A DNA stretch of 64,000 bases from JAJEDW01 sp963555775. GTDB taxonomy: Bacteria > Acidobacteriota > Terriglobia > 20CM-2-55-15. The position numbers and the translations under genes were made by a program. Shown piece after piece: positions 36,175 through 45,525 of this stretch (position 1 is its first letter; every line of letters begins with the position of its first letter). The notes under the pieces were generated by a model that worked only from the letters and a program-made list of their open reading frames with translations, searched no databases and was not told the DNA's origin. Where the stretch lies: contig CAUVWY020000007.1 of the NCBI GenBank assembly GCA_963555775.3, positions 166,561 to 230,560 on the forward strand, read 5' to 3'.

Positions 36175-37829
36175 TTGTATGGACCTGCTTGTAACCGAGA
36201 CTACGGGACCGTTATTGACGGACGGTTCCGGTTGCGGCGAACCCAGCCCAGTCGGTAATGAAGACGTTGCCATCGGCCGGCCTGAAGTCGGTGGTGATCA
36301 CGATGTAACCCGTGAAATCACCGTCATGGCCCGCTGCCGTCAGCAATTGGCTGAGCAAAACCGAATAGACGCCGCCCGCTTCAAGTAGGCCTCGGGAAGT
36401 CAGCCCCGAGCCAGGCGAACCGGACTCGGTCTCATAGGAAATAATCATCTCGCCGCCCGTGAAGAAATCGAACGTGATCGCGCCGTCCGGGTCGACCGTG
36501 CGGGCACTATCGTCGAGGCTCGTGTTGGCAATGGCGATTCCGGCGTCGAAATTGCCCCCGGTCGTGACGTACGGGATCGTGAGCTCCGACTGGTTGGACT
36601 CGATGTCGATCACCGTGATCGGGTCGCTCTTGTCGGAGGCGAACCGAACAGCCAAATCCTCATCCTCGATAATGGCCCCACTCCGACCGAAGGCAGCCCC
36701 AATCGGACCCACGTCCACGGTCATTTCGATAGGCGTGTTCTCCAACGGAAAATCGGCCCCCATGGCGAAGGAGATGGTGCCACGAAGAACGATGCGGTCG
36801 GCCCTGATCGGATCAAGCATGGGACCGGCAGCCATGGGGGTGTCCTCGCCGTCACCCAAGTCATCCGCCACGCCGTCGCCGTTTGCATCCAGTATCATCA
36901 GTATGACGGCTTCGTTGTCCTCGGCCGTCACGCCCTCGGCGCCCGCCTCGTACTCGACAGAGACCTCATCATTGCCAGTCAAGTCGTCATCGCCAAGTGC
37001 GGCAGCGTCACCTGCGCTTACTAATGCTGCGTTGGCCGTGGAATCGAGCATCGCTTGGGTAACCCGGGGGGCAGTGTTCGGCGATGTTTTGATTTGCGTC
37101 GGCACAAACGCCCACGCATCCAACTCAATGGTCGCATCCGGCGGAATGCCGGAGAACTCCAAATCAAGTTCCGCGTCCTCAAAGGAGTCAACATTATTCT
37201 CATCGATCCAAACCACGAACGCTCTGGTTCTTCCGAGTAGATGTCCTGAATCGGCCATTGGTGCGCCGGAGTTGCGGACCAGAACCAGTTCGCCCTCATT
37301 TCCCCCACCGGGGGCGAGATCGGTCGTAATACCATCGTCGGCCAACTCGTCCACGACGGAGTTGACGACGGTTACACGGCTTGCGCCGGAACCCAGAGCG
37401 AAATCACCTGAAGCCGAAATTCCGGCCTCTATGCTGCCAGTCAGGCCCTCATCGGCGATCTTCAAGCGGACGCCTGAAATTCTTAGGATGTCACTGTCGG
37501 TACAAGCTACATTGGTGGCTCCCAAGCCGACGTGGACGGTGACAGTGCTGCCGCTGACAATCGTCTCGATGTTTGTGTCAGCGAAACAAGCGGCATTGGA
37601 TGAAGGGGTTAAAACGATTGGCCGCGGCGTGTCGGTTCGGTTCGTGATCGGCACGCCGTAGTCGATGCTCAGAGTCCCCTGATGTGAGTTCTCGGTCTCG
37701 GTAGTACTCGCAGTCATCACCACTACCGTGACGGCACCCGCAAGCTCGGTCTGCCCATGCTCACGGGCCCGCGGCTCGATGCCGCGACTTATCGTTAGGG
37801 GATTATATCGAATAGTGACGCATTATGAA

Positions 37830-38027
37830 TCAGCGTCGTTTCCGTGGCAGGTCGATCCTGCGCAACTTGACCGGCTGAAACAACGCCCGCGCCAGATTCT
37901 TGATGCGCTGATCCACGGTCGGTCCAGGAATGTCGAGAGGTTCCAATTCCTGCTCCAACTCGCCCTTGGTCGGCTGGTAGTCGGACTTCACTATCTCAAC
38001 TGTTTTTGGTTTCGGAGTCTTAGTCAT
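37830..38027 (-). CDS. Small hypothetical passenger protein of the IS1595 transposon
   Basis: From ATG 38027 the 65-residue protein reads MTKTPKPKTVEIVKSDYQPT, then KGELEQELEPLDIPG and a basic end (FQPVKLRRIDLPRKRR). Similar short proteins are, as far as I recall, frequent in mobile elements of many Proteobacteria, with no known function. Its start overlaps the stop of the preceding small gene by eight bases, so the two are probably co-translated. Confidence 0.55.
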   Translation of the reverse strand: MTKTPKPKTVEIVKSDYQPTKGELEQELEPLDIPGPTVDQRIKNLARALFQPVKLRRIDLPRKRR

Positions 38028-38208
38028 TCTCACTCCTCATTATGGCAAAGCTGTCGAAAAGATCGCTGTCGGACGGGTTGATAGGAGCGTAGTAAATGCC
38101 ATTACATACGTCGCACTGGAACCCACCGGAGCCCCAACCTACAGGTATGTCCTCATGTTTACAGGCGCACGTCCAATCCTTGGGCCGAGGTTGGCAGCTA
38201 ATTTCCAT
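38020..38208 (-). CDS. Small cysteine-rich passenger protein
   Basis: The 62-residue protein starts MEISCQPRPKDWTCACKHED and has four cysteines (CAC ... CDVC) arranged like a zinc ribbon, followed by an acidic tail. It overlaps the end of the methyltransferase-HNH gene. It may be a small zinc-binding accessory protein, but no function is known to me. It is the third gene in the transposon's minus-strand series. Confidence 0.55.
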   Translation of the reverse strand: MEISCQPRPKDWTCACKHEDIPVGWGSGGFQCDVCNGIYYAPINPSDSDLFDSFAIMRSEND

Positions 38209-38832
38209 TACGCATGAACCCTCGTTTCTTGTTCTCACGTCTTAAGCCCGACAACGTGTAAATGTGACTCTTGAGTTGGTTGCATGGACCACATAACAAG
38301 ACCCGGTTGGATATGTGGTTCAATCCACCATCAGCCCGTGGAGTGTTATGGTCCAACTGGAGGTAACGAGAATCATCGAACGTTCTTTCACAACCACGGC
38401 ACTTGCGGCCGTGTTGGTCCAGAAGATGGGTATACATATCTGCACGGGTCATCTTCTTCCCTACTGGTTCGAAGACGATGACTTTGGTTCTGAGGTTAGG
38501 TGCGGCTGTTTTGGTGTCATCCGTGCGAATCGGCGGGACATCCATCTTGATTACGTCATATGGGAACAGATGACCGTGTAGTTTGTCGGTTGAGTCCTGC
38601 ACGATCAATCCTTCCAATTCAAGCCTTTTCAAAACAACATCCCTCGCGTTATCCCATATGTCGATGCCTACCCACTGACGATTTAGCTTTTCAGCGGCAA
38701 CGCAGGTTGTGGCACAACCGCAGAACGGGTCCAATACCAGGGTGAATTTGTCCTTCCAGTGAACGTCCTAGAATTCAGTGGTTTAACCTGACAAGCTGGA
38801 CATAGCGGGGAGATTCCTGTATAAAACTCTGA

Positions 38833-40637
38833 ATGGAGAGGACGAAATTGACCAGCCAGGAACTGTCGGAGATCGGGGTACGGCCAGTGGAGCGAAGCGA
38901 GGAAGGGCAGTATCAAGAGCAGATGAAGCGTCATCATTATCTGGGCGCACTGGCGAAGATCGGGGAGACGGTCTGGTACGTGGCCACATGGCGCGGGCAG
39001 TGGGTGGCGCAACTGAGCCTGTCGGCGTCGGCGCTGAAGTGCGGGGTTCGGGATCGATGGATCGGATGGGACTTCCGCTCGCAGTATGGGCGGCTGAAAC
39101 TGATCGCGAACAACAGTCGCTTTTTGATCCTGCCGGGCTGGAATCGGCCGAATGTGGGCTCTCGAGTGCTGTCACGGACCGAGCGGCGGGTCGGGTCGGA
39201 TTGGCGCCAACGGTTCGGTCATGGGTTGCTGCTGCTGGAAACGTTTGTGGATCCCCGGCGCTTCCATGGTGGCGTGTATCGCGCGTCGAACTGGTTGGAA
39301 CTGGGACGGACCCGGGGATACCGGCGCACCCGGGACGGCTACAGCGCCGAAGCCGATGCCCCGAAGCTTGTCTTTGTGCGTCCCCTGTGCCGTGATGCGC
39401 GCGGGCAACTGACCCACCCTGGCCGGGAACATCTTCAACTCACCGGAGCCCCCAAGATCATGCTCAATGCCGCACAGATGCGCCAACTCCCCCAGTGCTT
39501 CAAGACCATTCCCGATCCGCGCCGCGCTCAGGGACGGCGCCATCCATTGTCGGCAGTGCTGGGCATCGCGGCGGGCGCGACGCTGTGCGGCATGCACGGC
39601 TATAAAGCCATCTCGGATTGGGCCGATGCCCTGGGGCAGAAAGCCCGCGAACGTTTTGGCTGCCGGCGGGAGAACGGCCGCTATGTGGTTCCCAGCGAGT
39701 TTGTGATTCGGGATTGTCTGGTCCGGATTGAACCGGGGGCGCTGGACCGGGCGCTCAATGCGTGGAATCGGGCGTGGGGCGCCCCGGACGATGCGCTGGC
39801 CATGGATGGCAAGACGATGAAGAACGCCCTCGACTCGGACGGGCGTCAGACCCACATCATGAGCGTGGTCGGGCATGAGTCGAAACGCTGCTACACCCAA
39901 AAAAAGTGGGAACCCTGCCTGTAGCCGGCGGCGAGGAGCGCAAGCGCACGAACGAAATCGGCATGGCCGTTCCCTTGCTTCAAACCTGCGACATCGCCGG
40001 CAAGGACATCACCGGCGATGCCCTGCTGACCCAACGCGCGATCGCGCGCTATTTGGTCGAGCGGGGAGCGCACTATCATTTCACGGTCAAAGGCAACCAA
40101 CCGACGCTGGAACGCGATATCGCGTTCCAGTTCCAAACCCGCGGACAACCCGACTTTGTCGAGGTCACCCCGCCCGATCATGGCCGCATCGAAACCCGGC
40201 GCATTTGGTGTAGCGCCGAACTCAACCACTACCTCGACTTTCCCCATCTGGGCCAGGTCTTTCGGATCGAGCGCGAATCCATCGACAAGAAATCCGGCGC
40301 CCTCACGTGTGAAACCGCGCTGGGCATCACGAGCCGCTCACCCGGCGAGGCCTCCCCCGAACGCTTGCTGGCCATCAATCGCGGTCATTGGAGTATCGAA
40401 AGCGTCCATTACATCATCGACTGGAATTACGATGAGGACCGCAGTCGAATCCGCACCGGCTTCGGCCCGGAAAACATCACCCGCCTCCGACGCTTTGCCG
40501 TCGGTATTCTCAAATCCTTTCAAAAACCCGCTCAATCGATCGCCCAATCGATGCGTAAACTCTCTTTCAATACCCGTCTCGTCTTCGACTACTTGAGAAT
40601 GACTCGAAATTCATTCCCCACATCATGCTCCATCTGA
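38833..40637 (+). CDS. DUF4338/DruA-ISAs1 transposase fusion, expressed by a -1 frameshift
   Basis: The first frame (38833-39924) has a DUF4338/DruA-like domain in residues ~10-195 (HHYLGALAKIGETVWYVATW, WIGWDFRSQYGRL, NNSRFLILPGWNRPNVGS), then the ISAs1 N-terminal DDE_Tnp_1_assoc domain (LPQCFKTIPDPRRAQGRRHP) and the first catalytic part (AMDGKTMKNAL). The second frame (39906-40637) holds the rest (ITGDALLTQRAIARYLVERG, HWSIESVHYIIDWNYDEDRS). The A AAA AAG heptamer at 39900-39906 is in phase for a -1 slip, giving a continuous ~601-residue protein. DUF4338 is the defining domain of DruA in the Druantia anti-phage system. Confidence 0.88.
39900..39906 (+). promoter_or_regulatory. A AAA AAG slippery site in the ISAs1 transposase gene
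   Basis: The codons are CAA AAA AAG in the first frame and the stop TAG is six codons further on. In the -1 frame the next codon is GTG and the second half of the transposase follows directly, as in dnaX and IS3 recoding. A one-base indel is the alternative reading. Confidence 0.7.
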
Positions 40638-41532
40638 GAACAAATTTGCCGTGGGTCCAATACCGTGTCATCTTCATTGCTGGATGCCTTGATGATACGT
40701 TCGTACAGGGCTAATGGTTTTTGGGTTGCATAGCCAGTAACCTCTTTCTGGCCTTTTTCGGTTCCTATAGATTTGATATCCTCCCATACATCCCTGCAAA
40801 CTGAATTGTGGTACCACTTCTTCTTTTCCTTGTCCCATAGTTCGGGGTACTTCTTGTTGTAGTTGTACTTTTTCTGCTGGTAAGAACGGTAATGCTGGAC
40901 ATTAAATGTCCAGAAAGTTGACTTGGAGTAGCAAAGAATCACATCGTGTTTTCTTGCGAACCAACGCTTGCCCACACCGCCAGTCCTATACCCCCACACC
41001 ACCTCGTTACGAAACTTTTTCCACCCAAATACCGCGTCCATGACCGCCTTCAAATAATGTGAAGCAGTTGGGTCGCAGTGCAGGTAGATCGATCCGGTTG
41101 ACTTCAGAACACGCCTCATCTCCAACAAACGGACGGCCATGAAACACATAAACGCACCCATGCCATCCGAGTGGGCGTAACGGGCACTTTCAATCGCTTC
41201 CATGAGACGCGGATGGTCATCGGTGATCTGGTCGGTCCAGTCCTCATGTACGTCACGCTCCCATGACCATCGATCCTGAAAGGACGCTCCTGCTGCGAGA
41301 CTGTCCGGAGTGGCGTGGAAGTCCTTCGATTTGTTGAACGGCGGATCAGTGGCAATCAGGTCCACCGATTCACTGTTCATGGCACGGAGGATCGGCAGGT
41401 TGTCACTGTGAAAGAGGGTCCGGTTTTCAAAGTTGCGTTCTGCCATAGGGTTGGGTTCCGGTGGTTGAGTCAGAACGGTAACCCGGCGAGGTGGTGGGGT
41501 CAATCCTATCTGTTGGAATATGCCCGCAGTGC

Positions 41533-42489
41533 TCACGCTACCAAGTCCTTGTAACGAAGTTGTGCCCCATCCATGCTCAAAACGACGAAACGCATTTGAT
41601 CGAGAGTGCCCATGCTGCGGATGTTGTGGCGTCCTGCGAACTCGCAGACGTAGCGGTGAAGGTGTTTGGCTGACAGCTTGTGGAACGTCCCCTTGTGAGC
41701 GCGTTTCAGCATGGACCAAAAGGATTCAATGCCGTTGGTGTGGGCCTGACCCCGGACGTACTCACCAACCGAGTGCTTGACCGATTCATGCGACTTGGCA
41801 ACGCCTTGATATGCGGTTGCTTCGTCAGTGTAAACCGTTGATTCGGGGTCTGTATTGGCACGAACGAAACCTTGAAGGGTTTCTGCATTTGTGCGCTCGA
41901 CCACTGTAGCTCGGACCTCGTTCGTGTCACGATCCTTGACACCTACAACAGCGGTTTTTCCAACCGATCCACGACCGGACTTCAACTTCTTGGACTGGTG
42001 CTTGTTCTTTTCCAGTCCGCCGATGTAGACCTCATCCGCCTCAACAGGACCTTTGAATGGTTCATGATCAGAAACGTCCCAAACCTTGCGGATTCTGTGA
42101 ACAAGATGCCATGCGGATTTCTGGGTGATTCCCAACTCGCGGTGCATCTTCATGGATGCCACGCTCTTCAGGTTGGTAACGACCAGATACATGGCGTAGA
42201 GCCAATCCTGATAGCCGAGGTTGGATGCTTCCATGAACGTCCCGGTCTTGACGCTGAACGGTTTCCCGCAGGTTTCACGCTTCTTGCTCTTGCGGCACCG
42301 AAACGGCATGGTCTTGTGGGCCGTTCCAGTCTGCACGTTGTCCGATCCACAACGCGGGCAGGTGATGCCGTCGAACCAGCGGTTCTGGATGAACCATTCT
42401 TCAGCGGATGCGTTGTCGGGGAACAGGCGGTAGAATTCCTTAGTTGAAAGTCCCTGTCGGAAGTGTTTGCCAGGTGCCTTGTTAGCCAT
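41533..42489 (-). CDS. IS1595-family transposase
   Basis: The 318-residue protein has an N-terminal zinc ribbon (CPRCGSDNV and later CRKSKKRETCGKPFSV) and the ISXO2-like DDE domain, with VEADEVYIGGLEKNKH, STVYTDEATAYQGV and HTNGIESFWSMLKRAHKGTF supplying the catalytic D, D and E or N. It should move the whole 5-kb transposon. It is intact and is the first gene of the minus-strand series, 86 bases before the methyltransferase. Confidence 0.95.
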   Translation of the reverse strand: MANKAPGKHFRQGLSTKEFYRLFPDNASAEEWFIQNRWFDGITCPRCGSDNVQTGTAHKTMPFRCRKSKKRETCGKPFSVKTGTFMEASNLGYQDWLYAMYLVVTNLKSVASMKMHRELGITQKSAWHLVHRIRKVWDVSDHEPFKGPVEADEVYIGGLEKNKHQSKKLKSGRGSVGKTAVVGVKDRDTNEVRATVVERTNAETLQGFVRANTDPESTVYTDEATAYQGVAKSHESVKHSVGEYVRGQAHTNGIESFWSMLKRAHKGTFHKLSAKHLHRYVCEFAGRHNIRSMGTLDQMRFVVLSMDGAQLRYKDLVA

Positions 42490-42637
42490 TGCGTATCTCC
42501 TACTTACAATACAATATTACAGGGTAGTGACGTAGTTTGCAAGGTGTTTTTAACAATTCATTGCCTGTTTTTATCACTATAATATGTATGGCGGGCGAGG
42601 TAGCACCCTCACCCGCCTATCGCCAGAACAGTGAGGA

Positions 42638-42820
42638 ATGATCATGGAAAATCAACCCGTCCCGACGAATTCTGTCCCTCATTCCGTTTCCGCAACCGGC
42701 TTAAAAGCACGGCTGCAATTCGGAATAAGAGAGTCTCTGATAAAATCTCCACCGGTGGCTTACCTCATGGTTGATGTGGTACGACCCGCAAAGATTGGAT
42801 TACGTCACTATTCGATGTAA
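42638..42820 (+). CDS. Small ORF at the right end of the IS1595 transposon
   Basis: This 60-codon frame reads MIMENQPVPTNSVPHSVSAT, then GLKARLQFGIRESL and ends in the inverted repeat. AGGA precedes a possible ATG at 42644 and a TATAAT lies about 60 bases upstream. Homologues are unknown to me, so it may be chance. Confidence 0.35.
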   Translation: MIMENQPVPTNSVPHSVSATGLKARLQFGIRESLIKSPPVAYLMVDVVRPAKIGLRHYSM

Positions 42821-42945
42821 TCCCCTATCGTTAAGACGTTTTGCGCAATGGCGCTGGTCGCCATCGTCATGGCCACCAGCAGACCAAATGCGGAAAGCGC
42901 GTATTTTGTTTTCAACATTCGAATGTATCTCCTTACAAGTAGTTA

Positions 42946-44726
42946 GTGTCCGCCAGAACACTCATAACTAGTTGATAATGCAGTACATATAGTGGACTTC
43001 GAGTGGTGAAGATCGTTCAGATGTCGTATTATTGGGGGTGAAGTTCTGGGTTTTGACCGCTGAATGGAGAATCTTCGCGAAGCGGGGACACGATGAGAGA
43101 AGTGCAGAGACGGCAGTTCCAGATCGGTCAGGCGCCGATCGAGCAGATCTGGATCGACCCGAAGTCGCGGGACGACATCCCGGCGGTATTGAAGGGGCTG
43201 CAGCAGATCTGGGGCGAGGAGGCGCTGCGCGTCCGGCTGTTTGCGCTGCTGGATGAGCATATTCTGCCGGAGGCCGACCGCACGGTCGGGCGTCCGGGGA
43301 TGGAATTGTGGCAGATCCTGGTGCTGGGGGTTCTGAAGCAGGGTCTGGGCTGCGACTTCGACCGCCTTCACGACCTGGCGAACCATCACGCGACGATACG
43401 CGCGTTCCTGGGTCACGGCGATTTCGTCGACAAGACGCGCTACGAGTACCAGACGGTGGTCGACAACGTGTCGTTGTTGACGCCGGAGTTGTTGTCGGCG
43501 GTCGGACAACTGGTGGTGGAGAGTGGCCACAAGGTCGCCCGAAAAAAGCCTGGCGAGCCATTGCGCGGGCGGTGTGACTCGTTCGTGGTCGAAACGGACG
43601 TGCATTACCCGACGGATGTAAGCCTGTTGTGGGACGCGATGCGGTGCGTGCTACGGGAGACTGGGGAGGTGGCCGGGCAACACGCCGTGGGCGGATGGCG
43701 TCAGTGGCGGCATCTATCCAGGAAGGTCAGGAAGCTGTTCAACACGGTGCGCTCGACCCGGCGGGCGAAGCGCCGTCCGGAGCGGGTGGAGGCGTACCTG
43801 GAGCGCTGCCGCGCACTGGTCGCCCGGATCGCGGAGACCCTCGACGAGCTGCGGGACAACGGCGTCGAGGAAACCACCTGTCAATCAATCGAAGGCTTTA
43901 TCGCTCATGCCCGGCGCCAAATCGGCCAGGTTGAACGCCGGCTCCTGCGAGGCGAGACGATTCCTCACGCGGAGAAGGTGTTCTCGATCTTCCAGGAGCA
44001 CACGCGCTGGATTTCGAAGGGCAAGGCGGGCACGCCGGTGGAACTGGGAGTGCCGGTCGCTCTCATCGAGGACCAGCATCAATTCATCCTGCACCACCGG
44101 ATCCTGTGGGAGGGCGAGGACGTGGACGTGGCGGCGCCGATGGTCAGGGAAACCCAGGCGCGGTATCCCGATCTGCGGGCGTGCAGCTTCGACCGGGGCT
44201 TTCACAGTCCTGAGAACCGGATCAATCTCGACGCGCTCCTCGACCTCAACGCGCTGCCGGGAAAGGGGTATCGGTCCCGAGTCGACCGGGAACGCGAAGC
44301 GGAGGAATCCTTCGCCGCCGCGCGGCGCGCGCATCCTGCGATTGAATCGGCCATCAATGGATTGGAGCATCGAGGGCTCAACCGTGTCCGCACTCACGGC
44401 GCCGACGGCTTCGCCCGCGCCGTCGCCCTGTCGGTACTGGCCGCCAACCTGCATCGCATCGGATCGATCCTGCAGAAGCGCGAGCGCAAACGACCACGCG
44501 TCGCCTGACCCACCGGTCCTCCCGGAACATGCCCGATTCGGGGCCATCGCAAGACGGCAAGCCGCCCCATGCCCGGACGCCCGACATTCGGGCCGATTTC
44601 TTGCCGATCACTCCCCACGAGTCGTCAACCGCTCCCGTTGCGGTTCGATTTATAGTGAATGAACGTCACTTGCACCCCCGGTCGCTCCCAAATCTCCATC
44701 CGCGAGAGGGGTTTTCTGGCGGACAC
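42946..44726 (+). mobile_element. ISNCY-like insertion sequence (1781 bp)
   Basis: The ends are perfect for 13 bases: GTGTCCGCCAGAA and its reverse complement. The flanks carry TAGTTA duplications (42940-42945, 44727-44732), allowing one base of ambiguity. The element sits 27 bases upstream of the start codon of the split secreted-protein gene and separates it from its former promoter region. Confidence 0.9.
43093..44508 (+). CDS. ISNCY-family transposase
   Basis: The 471-residue protein reads MREVQRRQFQIGQAPIEQIW and LARTVGRPGMELWQILVLGV-like sequence, then RCDSFVVETDVHYPTDVSLL (first acidic residue), LIEDQHQFILHHRILWEGED, ACSFDRGFHSPENR and a final AINGLEHRGLNRVRTHGADG. It fits the transposases grouped under ISNCY, which share a DDE-like core. 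It appears intact. The family name is from memory of similar annotations. Confidence 0.8.
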   Translation: MREVQRRQFQIGQAPIEQIWIDPKSRDDIPAVLKGLQQIWGEEALRVRLFALLDEHILPEADRTVGRPGMELWQILVLGVLKQGLGCDFDRLHDLANHHATIRAFLGHGDFVDKTRYEYQTVVDNVSLLTPELLSAVGQLVVESGHKVARKKPGEPLRGRCDSFVVETDVHYPTDVSLLWDAMRCVLRETGEVAGQHAVGGWRQWRHLSRKVRKLFNTVRSTRRAKRRPERVEAYLERCRALVARIAETLDELRDNGVEETTCQSIEGFIAHARRQIGQVERRLLRGETIPHAEKVFSIFQEHTRWISKGKAGTPVELGVPVALIEDQHQFILHHRILWEGEDVDVAAPMVRETQARYPDLRACSFDRGFHSPENRINLDALLDLNALPGKGYRSRVDREREAEESFAAARRAHPAIESAINGLEHRGLNRVRTHGADGFARAVALSVLAANLHRIGSILQKRERKRPRVA

Positions 44727-44732
44727 TAGTTA

Positions 44733-45288
44733 GAGCCCGCCTGCCGGCGAACTAGAAAACGCGGCCATGCCAATTGCGCAAGCCGCCCGATACCTTACCA
44801 GATCTGCCCAATAATTACACCCTCTGTAAAACAAATCATTCATCGGGCATCCGGCCCGCGGTCCCAGACGACCGCCGACATTCTCTAGTGCATTCCGGTG
44901 ACCATTTGCTACGCACGTCCAAGTTATTGAATCTAAAACACTACAATTGCAAAACGTCCCCAACGCGGGTGTCATTGTTTCACACGGCGTACGCGCGGGT
45001 GTGTCGTTGTTACACATGTCCGGTGGTTTCGGACTTGATATTGTAGGCACGATTGTTTCGGACTTGATTCGGGCAGTGTCGGATTTTATTTGTTCCGTTT
45101 CGGACTTGATTTGGGCAGTCATAGACTGCCCCTACATGCTCAATATTGTAGGTGCAGTCTATGACTGCACGTTCTCGATTCGGGCGGTCATAGACCGCAC
45201 GATTAGGTCTCTTCACACGTACCAGACATGTCCATCCTATGGTATATCATTCTTAGTTGGACCTGATCTGTCCACAACAGGAGACCAC
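44733..45288. other. Gap with hairpin repeats before the retropepsin-like pair
   Basis: Bases 44733-45030 have no gene or recognised repeat. From 45040 there are repeat words GGACTTGATTCGGGCAGTG, then hairpins GGGCAGTC-ATA-GACTGCCC (45115-45133), GTGCAGTC-TAT-GACTGCAC (45154-45172) and a mixed GGGCGGTC/GACCGCAC. The gap probably also holds the promoter of the pair downstream. Confidence 0.6.
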
Positions 45289-45525
45289 ATGAGCGATCTA
45301 AGCACCAATATCGCGGCATACGAAGCGATAAAACACAGCCTGGCGCTCGACCACACGGGAAAATGGGTTGTTTTCCATGACGACAAACATATTGGAACAT
45401 ACGATTCATTCGATGCTGCAGCCACGGATGCGGTTGAGAAATTTGGACGCGGACCATACCTCATAAGGCAGGTTGGCGTTGAGAGCGTGACGTTGCCAGC
45501 TTCAGTCATGTTTCGAGTCGCGTAA
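45289..45525 (+). CDS. Small conserved-looking hypothetical protein paired with a retropepsin-like gene
   Basis: From ATG 45289 (AGGAGA upstream) the 78-residue protein reads MSDLSTNIAAYEAIKHSLAL, then GKWVVFHDDKHIGTYDSFDA and ends SVTLPASVMFRVA. The middle resembles short proteins that I recall beside retroviral-type aspartyl protease genes, whose function is unknown. Its stop codon abuts the next ATG directly, so the two are translated as a pair. The local base composition is lower in GC than the T2SS region, suggesting transfer. Confidence 0.65.
   Translation: MSDLSTNIAAYEAIKHSLALDHTGKWVVFHDDKHIGTYDSFDAAATDAVEKFGRGPYLIRQVGVESVTLPASVMFRVA

Larger units (their letters stand above)
38738..40653 (+). 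mobile_element. ISAs1-family insertion sequence with a DruA-like domain (1916 bp)
   Basis: Imperfect terminal inverted repeats, CAGGGTGAATTTGTCC and CACGGCAAATTTGTTC (12 of 16 identical), are flanked by a 10-bp duplication GGTCCAATAC (38728-38737, 40654-40663). It interrupts the methyltransferase gene. It carries a single transposase gene that needs a -1 frameshift. Confidence 0.93.
38198..41446 (-). pseudogene. DNA methyltransferase-HNH endonuclease fusion split by an ISAs1-type element
   Basis: The 5' part (41446-40654) starts MAERNFENRTLFHSDNLPIL and has motif IV DPPFNKSKDF, then runs to EDDTVLDP. The 3' part starts FCGCATTCVAAEKLNRQWVG (motif I with DPFCG) and ends in an HNH domain (CRGCERTFDDSRYLQLDHNT, NRVLLCGPCNQLKSH). 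Removing the insert and one GGTCCAATAC duplication restores 440 residues in frame. Motif IV before motif I marks the beta class of N4-C/N6-A methyltransferases. As part of the transposon it may protect or target DNA, but both halves are now inactive. Confidence 0.92.
37798..42825 (-). mobile_element. IS1595-family transposon with passenger genes (5028 bp)
   Basis: The terminal inverted repeats start GGGGATTA and share ATCGAATAGTGACG, differing at one base in ~23. The 8-bp target duplication TATCGTTA (37790-37797, 42826-42833) fits IS1595 elements. Inside, on the minus strand, are the transposase, a methyltransferase-HNH gene (itself interrupted) and two small genes, plus a small plus-strand ORF. 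IS1595 relatives with methyltransferase or HNH passengers are known. Confidence 0.95.
36212..42918 (-). pseudogene. Secreted-protein gene split by a 5-kb IS1595-family transposon
   Basis: The 5' piece (42918-42826) has AAGGAG upstream of ATG and encodes signal peptide MLKTKYALSAFGLLVAMTMA to AQNVLTI. The 3' piece (37789-36212) continues SRGIEPRAREHGQTELAG to FAATGTVRQ. Deleting 37798-42825 plus one TATCGTTA duplication joins them in frame, giving a 556-residue protein closely similar to the one at 27.5 kb. The 3' piece opens at an internal ATG (37723) but lacks a signal peptide and should not be exported. A good terminator follows. The insertion is therefore a clear recent disruption. Confidence 0.93.

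Noticed and set aside
36212..37723. Independent gene starting at ATG 37723
   Set aside because: It lacks the signal peptide, which is found on the far side of the IS1595 transposon in the matching frame.
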